Source: Blastocatellia bacterium (GTDB lineage Bacteria > Acidobacteriota > Blastocatellia > Pyrinomonadales > Pyrinomonadaceae). From it: a stretch of DNA of 5,154 nucleotides. Position 1 is the stretch's first letter. Every line of letters starts with the position of its first letter. Positions 1 to 5,154 of the stretch are shown piece after piece. Made by a program: the position numbers and the translations under genes. The stretch covers positions 1 to 5,154 of the forward strand of contig PSRF01000391.1 in assembly GCA_003175865.1 (NCBI GenBank), in the 5' to 3' direction. The notes beneath the pieces were generated by a model that saw only the letters and a list, made by a program, of their open reading frames with translations, did no database searches and was not told the DNA's origin.

Positions 1-615
1 AAAAATTGCCGCCCCAGCCACAATTATTTCCGCTCCGGCCGCGACAACAGTCTCAATATTCGACTTGTCAATGCCTCCATCAATCTCGATGCGGACCGGC
101 AGTTGTCGTTCCAAGATCATGCTCCGCAAACGCTTAACCTTGTTTACTGATTCGGCAATGAATTTTTGTCCGCCAAAACCAGGATTGACCGACATCACTA
201 GCACGTAGTCGACAAATTGCAATGTTTCATCAAGCGCGCCGACAGGCGTTGCAGGATTCAACACAACGCCGGCCAACGCGCCCGCACTCTTGATCGACAT
301 CAAGGTGCGGTGCAGGTTGGCATCAGCCTCGACGTGAACCGAAACCATCTTCGCTCCAGCCTTAACAAACTGTTCCGCGTACTTACCCGGCTCCGAAATC
401 ATCAAATGCGCATCAATCGGAAGACGTGTTTTACCGGATAAAGACTTCACAACCGGTAAGCCGACAGTGATGTTTGGAACGAAATGACCGTCCATTACAT
501 CGACGTGCAAGATTCCGGCGCCGCCACGTTCGACTGCACAGATTTCCGTCCCTAAACAAGAAAAGTCAGCCGAGAGAATCGATGGGGCAATGTCGATCGT
601 TCTTGTGTTAAGCAT
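1..615 (-). CDS. rpe: Ribulose-phosphate 3-epimerase, 3' end cut by window edge
   Basis: Interconverts D-ribulose 5-phosphate and D-xylulose 5-phosphate in the cytoplasmic pentose phosphate pathway. The first 205 residues are present; family members are usually about 215-225 residues, so only the last part of the TIM barrel is missing. Seen in order: IAPSILSADF (residues 9-18, with Ser12), LHVDVMDGHFVPN (36-48, with metal-ligand positions His37 and Asp39), DAHLMISEP (68-76, His70), VLNPATPV (118-125), the phosphate-loop motif MSVNPGFGGQKF (141-152), IEIDGGI (176-182, catalytic/metal Asp179) and VAGAAIF (199-205). All expected catalytic and metal positions are kept. The ATG at 615 is chosen because it gives the normal short N-terminus before IAPSIL. 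It lies 8 nt after the stop of the PASTA gene, so co-transcription is likely. No Shine-Dalgarno motif is visible upstream. Identity is secure; only the C-terminus is unseen. Confidence 0.96.
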   Translation of the reverse strand, partial: MLNTRTIDIAPSILSADFSCLGTEICAVERGGAGILHVDVMDGHFVPNITVGLPVVKSLSGKTRLPIDAHLMISEPGKYAEQFVKAGAKMVSVHVEADANLHRTLMSIKSAGALAGVVLNPATPVGALDETLQFVDYVLVMSVNPGFGGQKFIAESVNKVKRLRSMILERQLPVRIEIDGGIDKSNIETVVAAGAEIIVAGAAIF

Positions 616-623
616 TTGTACAA

Positions 624-1316
624 CTATCGCGGTGTTGGCTTCGGCACTGCCGTTGGTGCCGGTGTTGTCGCAGGACGTCGGGTGTCATTTTGATTGTTAG
701 GACGCGTTGATGGTTCATGAATGTCGGTGCGATTCACATTAGCTCGCGGCGTCACATTGGCGTTGTCCGAAGTATTCGAGTTGGCCTTATTTGTGTTCAC
801 CTGACGGTTAGCATTTCCATTGGCGTTGGCATTCCTGTTCGCCGGACGGTTAGTGTTTCCGTTCTCGTTCGAATTGTCGTTCTCGTTCTTGTTGGCCGGT
901 TTTCGTTTCGGTTTGTTTTCGCTTTCGTTTGTGTTGCCGTTCTTGTTCTCAGCAGGCTCTTCAACTGGTTTGACAGTTTCGGGAGTCTCACCTTCTTTAG
1001 CAACGCGACTGATGTCCATTGCAACTGTCTGACCGGCCTTCACAACTTCACCGGCTCGAGGTAACTGAAATAGAACCACGTCTGGATTTGCCTGGGTGCT
1101 GGGTCGCGTTGAGCGAATGCGAAAGTTCAGATCCGACGCCGCTAAAATCTTTTCAGCCTCGAAGCGGTCTTTGCCGACTACGTCTGGAACGGTTACTTCG
1201 GGACTGCGAAGTGACAAGTAAACAGTTGTGCCAACGCCAAAAAGAAAAGCGACCGCGATTGCGATCACTACAGTGATTTTCCTAACAATCGATAAAGCTG
1301 CGGCGGCTAAACTCAC
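624..1316 (-). CDS. Membrane-anchored single-PASTA-domain protein with Asn-rich tail
   Basis: A 230-residue protein with no catalytic domain. Residues 1-13 are a short, probably cytoplasmic N-terminus with Arg12-Lys13; about 14-36 form a hydrophobic segment that looks like a signal anchor. About 40-105 form one PASTA domain (VTVPDVVGKDRFEAEKIL, then the hallmark ending LPRAGEVVKAGQTVAM). Residues 124-210 are low-complexity and Asn-rich (about one third Asn), and the last 20 residues are rich in Pro and Thr. PASTA domains are known from penicillin-binding proteins and PrkC/PknB-type kinases, where they sense or bind peptidoglycan fragments. An extracytoplasmic cell-wall-binding role is therefore inferred, not shown. 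The start is GTG at 1316: an in-frame stop lies at 1332-1334 and no other start lies between. The gene is 167 bp downstream of rsmB and 8 nt upstream of rpe. No Shine-Dalgarno motif is evident. The domain call is strong; the function is uncertain. Confidence 0.88.
   Translation of the reverse strand: MSLAAAALSIVRKITVVIAIAVAFLFGVGTTVYLSLRSPEVTVPDVVGKDRFEAEKILAASDLNFRIRSTRPSTQANPDVVLFQLPRAGEVVKAGQTVAMDISRVAKEGETPETVKPVEEPAENKNGNTNESENKPKRKPANKNENDNSNENGNTNRPANRNANANGNANRQVNTNKANSNTSDNANVTPRANVNRTDIHEPSTRPNNQNDTRRPATTPAPTAVPKPTPR
687..947 (-). repeat. Asn-rich low-complexity coding repeat with internal duplications
   Basis: This segment encodes residues 124-210 of the PASTA protein, with Asn at roughly every second or third position, interleaved with Ala, Gly, Thr, Arg and Glu. 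Two internal duplications show at DNA level. An 11-bp exact direct repeat lies at 860-870 and 878-888 (six codons apart, NENGNT/NENDNS). An 18-bp near repeat with 15 matches lies at 803-820 and 845-862 (fourteen codons apart, NGNANRQVN/NGNTNRPAN). Both AAC and AAT are used, so this is a degenerated protein-level repeat and not a clean microsatellite. The tail is probably disordered. Confidence 0.75.
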
Positions 1317-1351
1317 TTGATTGATAACGTCTTAACTCGGTTGGGGAAACT

Positions 1352-1387
1352 CGCAGGTTGTACCAGTCGCGCAGTCTAGCACCTGCG
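1352..1387. repeat. 7-bp inverted repeat flanking a candidate -10 box
   Basis: CGCAGGT (1352-1358) and ACCTGCG (1381-1387) are perfect reverse complements separated by 22 nt. The pair lies upstream of the PASTA gene and brackets the candidate -10 hexamer at 1373-1378. It could be an operator, a leader-RNA stem or chance; seven base pairs at this spacing is weak evidence. Confidence 0.3.
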
Positions 1388-1402
1388 TTTAGGCACGAGC
1401 AA
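1373..1402 (-). promoter_or_regulatory. Weak candidate sigma70-like promoter for PASTA-rpe
   Basis: On the minus strand TTGCTC (1397-1402) is followed after 18 nt by TAGACT (1373-1378), which is preceded by TG two bases upstream, as in an extended -10. Matches to consensus are 3 of 6 and 4 of 6. A start site near 1366 would give a leader of about 50 nt before the GTG at 1316. The 167-bp gap after rsmB makes a separate promoter plausible, but read-through from rsmB is equally possible because no intrinsic terminator with a T-tract is visible there. Confidence 0.25.
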
Positions 1403-1451
1403 GTTAATGAATCTGAATTCTCCAGGAAGAGGCGATGCGCTGCTGGGACCA

Positions 1452-1465
1452 CAGGCATCCGCCTG
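1452..1465. repeat. Small palindrome downstream of rsmB, possible dispersed repeat
   Basis: CAGGC (1452-1456) and GCCTG (1461-1465) form a 5-bp stem with a 4-nt loop, starting about 20 bp after the rsmB stop codon on the minus strand. Read on the minus strand the stem can be extended by one G-U pair. No T-tract follows, so it does not look like an intrinsic terminator. Its form, a short GC-rich palindrome between genes, resembles dispersed REP-like units, but only one copy lies in this window. Confidence 0.4.
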
Positions 1466-1483
1466 CTTCTTACTTATATTCAC

Positions 1484-2797
1484 TTATTCCTTCTCGAGTG
1501 CTGCCATGAAGAATCCATCGGCTCCGTCCCGATGAGGCCAGGTGCGAAGAGCATCCGAAGGACTGTCACTTAACGACCTGATCGGTGCTCGACGAAACTC
1601 AGAATGCCTGTTCAAAAAAGATTCCACAACCTGTTCATTCTCTTCCGGCTCCACTGAACACGTCGAGTACACAAGGCGACCTCCACTCCGCAGAACCCTT
1701 GCGGCATTGTCCAAAATCACTCGCTGGCGATTAGACAAGATTTGAATGTCCTCAGGCGTAATCCGCCAACGAATCTCGGGATTCCGCCTCAATGTCCCTG
1801 TACCTGAACACGGTGCGTCGACAAGCACTCGATCGAAGCAGTTACTAGCGAACGGCAATGATCCAGTAGCGTCCAGTTGAACCAAACGTACGCTGTTCAG
1901 GTGTTGTCTTCGCGCGCTCTCGCGGACAATAGTCAAACGGGGTAGCGATAAGTCCGCCGCCCCCACAAAAGCCCCGTTATCAGCACAATCAGCGATTTGA
2001 GTTGTCTTTCCGCCGGGAGCCGCACAGACGTCAAGCACGCGATCTCCTTTTTGCACCTCAACGCTATTCGCTACCAATTGAGACGCTTCATCTTGAACGT
2101 AAATCTTTCCGGACGCCACAAGCTCACGAATCAGAGGCACGGCACCGGCTACTCGCCAAGCGCCAGTCGCCAATTGCGAAGCTTGTACAACACCGCCTGC
2201 ATTGCCTATCCGGGCCAAAATCTCTGATTCATCGTCACGTCTTCTGACAACACGAATGGCCGTGGGTGGAGTTTCGTTATTCGCACGTGCAAATTCCTCA
2301 GCCATTTCCAGTCCAAACGCATGAGACCAACGTTCGATCAACCATTCCGGATGTGAAGCCTGAATGGCCAGCCGTTCAACATCGGTGGAGATACCCGCGA
2401 CCGGATCGTAGTTCGGCTCGCGCGTTGCCCGACGAAGCACAGCATTGACAAAAGCCTTTGCCGAACTCAGCCGAACAAGGCCAACCAGATTCACTGCATC
2501 ATTAACGACTGCGGAAGCAGGCACGCGAGAAAGAAAGCGCAGTTGGTAAACACCCAGGCGCAAAATCAGCAGAACTGGTAAATCCAAAGATTTAACTTTG
2601 CGTCGTGTGAAATGTTCGATGATTTTGTCGAGATACAACTGCCAACGCAGCACGCCTAGAACAAGTTCATGACTGAGGGCTCGATCCAGAGGCTGTAGCT
2701 CGGATTCCTTCGCTGCTAGTAAGACCGATGAGAAGGCTCCGGCTTCAACCTTGCGGAGGATACTGAAGGCAGCTAACCGAGCAGGTGAAACAGACAT
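1484..2797 (-). CDS. rsmB: 16S rRNA (cytosine(967)-C(5))-methyltransferase
   Basis: SAM-dependent RNA m5C methyltransferase of the RsmB/Sun (Fmu) family, modifying C967 of 16S rRNA during small-subunit assembly. With the ATG at 2797 the protein has 437 residues; E. coli RsmB has 429. Residues 1 to about 135 form the NusB-like RNA-binding domain (SPARLAAFSILRKVEAGAFS near the start; PASAVVNDAVNLV around 93-105). The methyltransferase half carries VLDVCAAPGGKTTQIAD (SAM loop, about 254-270), VLVDAPCSGTGTLRRNPEIRW (about 324-344, Cys330) and the catalytic STCSVEPEENE (378-388, Cys380), ending with PHRDGADGFFMA. Both family cysteines are present. The ATG sits 4 nt after the fmt stop and gives the normal family N-terminus. 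An in-frame TTG at 2809 would add four residues and overlap fmt by 8 bp. Neither start has a clear Shine-Dalgarno motif. Translational coupling with fmt is likely. Confidence 0.95.
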   Translation of the reverse strand: MSVSPARLAAFSILRKVEAGAFSSVLLAAKESELQPLDRALSHELVLGVLRWQLYLDKIIEHFTRRKVKSLDLPVLLILRLGVYQLRFLSRVPASAVVNDAVNLVGLVRLSSAKAFVNAVLRRATREPNYDPVAGISTDVERLAIQASHPEWLIERWSHAFGLEMAEEFARANNETPPTAIRVVRRRDDESEILARIGNAGGVVQASQLATGAWRVAGAVPLIRELVASGKIYVQDEASQLVANSVEVQKGDRVLDVCAAPGGKTTQIADCADNGAFVGAADLSLPRLTIVRESARRQHLNSVRLVQLDATGSLPFASNCFDRVLVDAPCSGTGTLRRNPEIRWRITPEDIQILSNRQRVILDNAARVLRSGGRLVYSTCSVEPEENEQVVESFLNRHSEFRRAPIRSLSDSPSDALRTWPHRDGADGFFMAALEKE

Positions 2798-2801
2798 AGG
2801 C

Positions 2802-3728
2802 TTAGCCAAAACGATCGCCAGCTTTCAGATGTTGTCCGTTGAGGAAGTCACGTGCGGACATTCGTCGTTTCGCTTCCGGTTGTACATCTATGAGTCGCAA
2901 AGCTGTGTTGTTGCCACAGGCCACTATTAGATCATCACCATGCGCAGTGATGACCTCTCCGGGCTGCACAGAAGTCTCGCGGTGTAACGGTTCCGCGTTC
3001 CAGATCGTCAAAGTTCGCGCAGCAATCTTTGTGTGGGCGTTCGGCCACGGTTGAAATCCCCTGACACAACGTTCAATAGCAAAAGCGTTTAGTTTCCAAT
3101 CAACGATGCCATCTTCCTTCCTCAGGATCGGAGCGAAAGTGGCGTCTCGATCACGCTGTGGGCGAGGCGTGAGTTGACGAAGTCTTTTAAGAGTTTCAGA
3201 CAGTAAGTCCGCCCCCATCTCTGCAAGCCGGTTCATCAAGTCCGGCACAGTCTCCTTTGGTCCAATTGCTGTCTTGCTCTGCAGGAGAATTGGCCCTGAA
3301 TCAAGTTCAGGTTCAATGAACATTGTCGTCACTCCGGTTTCTGCTTCGCCAGTGACGATAGCCCAGTTCACCGGCGCTGCGCCTCGATACAATGGCAGCA
3401 AGGAAAAATGAACATTTATGCAACCGCTGCGTGGAGCTCTTAAATAGTGTTCAGAAAGAATTCGTCCGTAAGCAACGACAACGGCGAGATCGGCGTTATG
3501 TGACGTGAAGAGTTGTTTTACTTCATCATCCTTCAATCGAGCTGGTTGATAAACAGTCAGAGCATGTGCCAGCGCGAATTCTTTGACAGGTGAGACCGAT
3601 ACCTTGTTTCCACGACCTGATGGACGATCAGGCCGTGTCCACACTGCTGCTATCTCGTGACCGTCTTCCAAACAACGGCGCAATGTCGGAACAGCCGCTT
3701 GTGGTGTACCCATGAAGACTAATCTCAT
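2802..3728 (-). CDS. fmt: Methionyl-tRNA formyltransferase
   Basis: Transfers a formyl group from 10-formyltetrahydrofolate to Met-tRNAfMet, making the bacterial initiator tRNA. The 308 residues are close to the usual 310-315. The N-terminal formyltransferase domain (1 to about 190) opens with MRLVFMGTPQAAVPTL and carries the basic loop RPDRPSGRGNKV (32-43). The catalytic triad is visible: Asn105 and His107 in INVHFSLLPLYRGAAPVNW (104-122), and Asp143 in ELDSGP. The C-terminal OB-fold tRNA-binding domain begins near EDGIVDWKLNAFAIERCVRGFQPWP and ends in SARDFLNGQHLKAGDRFG. In the motif usually read as NxHxSLLP, His is followed by Phe where Ala or Gly is common. The ATG at 3728 is the only usable start: the upstream frame contains no ATG, GTG or TTG before a stop at 3807-3809. 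A REP-like palindrome begins 1 bp upstream of the start codon, leaving no room for a normal ribosome-binding site outside it. It is followed directly by rsmB. Confidence 0.96.
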   Translation of the reverse strand: MRLVFMGTPQAAVPTLRRCLEDGHEIAAVWTRPDRPSGRGNKVSVSPVKEFALAHALTVYQPARLKDDEVKQLFTSHNADLAVVVAYGRILSEHYLRAPRSGCINVHFSLLPLYRGAAPVNWAIVTGEAETGVTTMFIEPELDSGPILLQSKTAIGPKETVPDLMNRLAEMGADLLSETLKRLRQLTPRPQRDRDATFAPILRKEDGIVDWKLNAFAIERCVRGFQPWPNAHTKIAARTLTIWNAEPLHRETSVQPGEVITAHGDDLIVACGNNTALRLIDVQPEAKRRMSARDFLNGQHLKAGDRFG

Positions 3729-3729
3729 T

Positions 3730-3821
3730 TTTGGAGTGCGCTGACTCGTCAGCGCTTTGTCTCTGAGGACGAATTCGAAGATCCCGCTTTGAAAGCGCTG
3801 ACAAAGTCAGCGCACTCCAAA
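3730..3821. repeat. Inverted doublet of palindromic units (REPIN/BIME-like)
   Basis: Two near-identical units lie in inverted orientation: 3730-3758 and 3792-3821. The reverse complement of the second matches the first at 28 positions, differing only in the tiny loop (TT versus C). Each unit is itself a hairpin: GCGCTGAC/GTCAGCGC with a 2-nt loop (3738-3745 with 3748-3755) and with a 3-nt loop (3795-3802 with 3806-3813). The 33-nt spacer has an 8-bp palindrome CGAATTCG (3770-3777) near its centre. Two self-palindromic units facing each other is the architecture of REP doublets mobilised in other bacteria by RAYT transposases. Whether the family is repeated in this genome cannot be seen here. 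It touches the fmt start region. Confidence 0.75.
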
Positions 3822-3853
3822 TAAAGACAGGTGACAGGTCAGCCTGTCACCTG
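3819..3853 (-). terminator. Probable intrinsic terminator of the P5C dehydrogenase gene
   Basis: CAGGTGACAGG (3828-3838) pairs perfectly with CCTGTCACCTG (3843-3853), giving an 11-bp stem with the 4-nt loop TCAG. On the minus strand it starts about 25 nt after the dehydrogenase stop and is followed by TCTTTATTT (3827-3819), a fair T-rich tract. The plus-strand side (GCCAAAACATC) has no T-tract, so the orientation fits the minus-strand gene. The left arm contains a tandem GACAGGT (3826-3832 and 3833-3839), so it may also be a repeat element reused as a terminator. Confidence 0.65.
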
Positions 3854-3878
3854 CCAAAACATCACGCGGGCCACTGTT

Positions 3879-5154
3879 CTATATCGCGGCGCCAGCGTCA
3901 GCTCGCTTCGTGGTTGTTGCACCCATCTTCTCAGACGAAACTTTTGCCTGCATGAACAGCAACAGGTAATCACGACCACCGGCCTTCGAGTCAGTCCCGG
4001 ACATATTGAAACCACCAAACGGGTGAACACCGACCAAAGCACCAGTGCACTTGCGATTCAAATACAAATTACCTACGTGAAACTCTTTACGAGCACGATC
4101 GAGTTTTGCTTCGTCTGAACTGTAAACCGCACCAGTCAATCCAAACTGAGTGTCGTTCGCTATCTTCAGTGCATCATCGTAGTTTTCGGCCTTGATTACC
4201 GCCAGGACAGGACCAAAAATTTCTTCCTGCTCGATTGTTGCGCCCGGTTTCACATCAGCAATTACGGTTGGTTCGATGAAGAAGCCTTGTTCACCATCAG
4301 AACCGCCTCCCGCAACCACCCGACCACCTTCGCTCTTCCCCTTTTCGATGTAACCATTGATCGACTGGAATGCCTTGTCGTTGATCACGGCACTCATCGT
4401 TGCGCTCGAGTCAGTGGGGTCTCCCAGTTTGATGTTCGCTGTACGTGCGACAATCTTTTCAATTATTTCGTCATAGACTTTCGCATCGACGATCGCGCGC
4501 GAACAGGCAGAGCATTTCTGTCCTTGATATCCAAACGCAGACTGCACGACTCCGGTCGCTGCCTCATCGAGGTTTGCATCATCAGCCACGATGATCGCGT
4601 CCTTGCCGCCCATTTCAGCAACAACTCGCTTGATCCAAACTTGACCGTCGCTGACTTTCGCCGCCCGTTCATTGATTCGTAGACCAACTTCCTTCGAACC
4701 TGTGAAAGCAACGTAACGAGTCTTGGGGTGATCGACTATGACGTCTCCCACTTCAGCACCTGACCCCGTCATGAAATTAACGACTCCTGGCGGCAAGCCC
4801 GCTTCTTCGAGGATCTCGAAAAACTTGAAAGAAATTGTTGGTGAATCTGATGAAGGCTTGAGCACAACTGTATTGCCGGTTACCACTGAAGCGACGGTCA
4901 TGCCGGCGAGGATTGCCAAAGGAAAATTCCAGGGCGGAATCACCGCTCCCACACCTAGTGGGATGTAATCCATTTTGTTCTCTTCGCCCGTGATATGGAC
5001 CAGGGCGTGGTCGCCGGAGTATCGCAACATCTCGCGCGCATAGTACTCACAAAAGTCGATGGCCTCAGCCGTATCGCCGTCAGCCTCAGGCCAGGTTTTC
5101 GCGACTTCGTGAATCATCCAGGCGGAAAGTTCGTGTTTGCGCTCACGCATTATC
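3879..5154 (-). CDS. pruA: L-glutamate gamma-semialdehyde (P5C) dehydrogenase, 5' end cut
   Basis: NAD+-dependent aldehyde dehydrogenase that oxidises glutamate semialdehyde (from 1-pyrroline-5-carboxylate) to glutamate, the second step of proline degradation. It is the stand-alone RocA/PruA type, not the bifunctional PutA. The frame is open to the window edge. The Met at 5150 is internal: the aligned Bacillus RocA has roughly 105-110 residues before this point (ATA precedes the ATG here). Counting from that Met, visible motifs are EADGDTAEAIDF (22-33), PPWNFPLAI (72-80, oxyanion Asn75), VLKPSSDSP (96-104), FTGSKEVG (149-156, NAD binding), AEMGGKDA (178-185, catalytic Glu179), FGYQGQKCSA (206-215, nucleophile Cys213), EEIFGPV, NLYLNRKCTGALVG and PFGGFNMSGTDSKAGG. 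All active-site residues are kept. The C-terminal tail after the conserved QAKVSSEKM is about 15 residues longer than in Bacillus RocA. Transcription probably ends at the hairpin just downstream, separating it from fmt. Confidence 0.95.
   Translation of the reverse strand, partial: IMRERKHELSAWMIHEVAKTWPEADGDTAEAIDFCEYYAREMLRYSGDHALVHITGEENKMDYIPLGVGAVIPPWNFPLAILAGMTVASVVTGNTVVLKPSSDSPTISFKFFEILEEAGLPPGVVNFMTGSGAEVGDVIVDHPKTRYVAFTGSKEVGLRINERAAKVSDGQVWIKRVVAEMGGKDAIIVADDANLDEAATGVVQSAFGYQGQKCSACSRAIVDAKVYDEIIEKIVARTANIKLGDPTDSSATMSAVINDKAFQSINGYIEKGKSEGGRVVAGGGSDGEQGFFIEPTVIADVKPGATIEQEEIFGPVLAVIKAENYDDALKIANDTQFGLTGAVYSSDEAKLDRARKEFHVGNLYLNRKCTGALVGVHPFGGFNMSGTDSKAGGRDYLLLFMQAKVSSEKMGATTTKRADAGAAI

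Noticed and set aside
217..441. Plus-strand frame of 74 codons opposite rpe
   Set aside because: Antisense to conserved rpe motifs and without any recognisable features.
717..1064. Open plus-strand frame of 115 codons opposite the PASTA gene, rich in Val, Phe and Leu
   Set aside because: It is the antisense of the Asn-rich tail: AAC/AAT codons read backwards give GTT/ATT, producing hydrophobic low-complexity sequence without family features.
1452..1465. Intrinsic terminator for rsmB
   Set aside because: The stem is only 5 bp and no T-rich tract follows on the minus strand.
1317..1483. Possible tRNA or small RNA in the rsmB-PASTA gap
   Set aside because: Parts such as TGGTACAACC look faintly tRNA-like, but no acceptor stem, anticodon arm or T-loop GTTCRA motif can be assembled.
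3831..4118. Plus-strand frame starting in the terminator hairpin
   Set aside because: It lies mostly antisense to the conserved C-terminal end of P5C dehydrogenase and begins inside a hairpin; no recognisable domain.
4287..4682. Plus-strand frame of 131 codons inside the P5C dehydrogenase gene
   Set aside because: Antisense to the strongly conserved catalytic core, with no protein family resemblance; a shadow frame.
5148..5150. ATG at 5150 as the true start of the dehydrogenase
   Set aside because: The frame stays open to the window edge, and the conserved N-terminal part of the family (over 100 residues) must lie beyond it.

Overview
The window is a bacterial chromosomal segment of about 5.2 kb with moderate G+C. 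All five protein genes lie on the minus strand, so they are read from high to low coordinates. In transcription order they are: a 5'-truncated L-glutamate gamma-semialdehyde (P5C) dehydrogenase gene (pruA/rocA type, 3879-5154); fmt, methionyl-tRNA formyltransferase (2802-3728); rsmB, 16S rRNA m5C967 methyltransferase (1484-2797); a small membrane-anchored protein with a single PASTA domain and an Asn-rich tail (624-1316); and a 3'-truncated rpe, ribulose-phosphate 3-epimerase (1-615). The two end genes run off the window edges.

No taxonomic marker is present. The fmt-rsmB-PASTA-rpe order, the style of the proteins and the Asn/Ala/Gly-rich tail suggest Acidobacteriota, perhaps the Blastocatellia/Pyrinomonadaceae side. 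This is an inference from recalled family resemblance, not a placement.

Layout: the 150-bp gap between the dehydrogenase and fmt (3729-3878) is almost all repeat structure. It holds a strong 11-bp hairpin followed by a T-rich stretch, a good candidate for the dehydrogenase terminator, and then an inverted pair of near-identical self-palindromic units (REP-doublet or REPIN-like) that ends 1 bp before the fmt start codon. fmt and rsmB are tightly coupled (4-nt gap, or 8-bp overlap if a TTG start is used). A 167-bp gap (1317-1483) follows rsmB, with a small palindrome and a weak candidate promoter. The PASTA gene and rpe are 8 nt apart. No RNA gene, CRISPR array, transposase or prophage gene is visible, and no gene-free stretch exceeds 300 bp.

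Functionally, fmt and rsmB are housekeeping translation genes, rpe belongs to the pentose phosphate pathway, and the dehydrogenase performs the second step of proline catabolism. The most interesting points are the REPIN-like element abutting fmt and the kinase-less PASTA protein between rsmB and rpe, the interval where Bacillus-type genomes carry the PASTA kinase prkC. I do not see a wholly new multi-gene system here.
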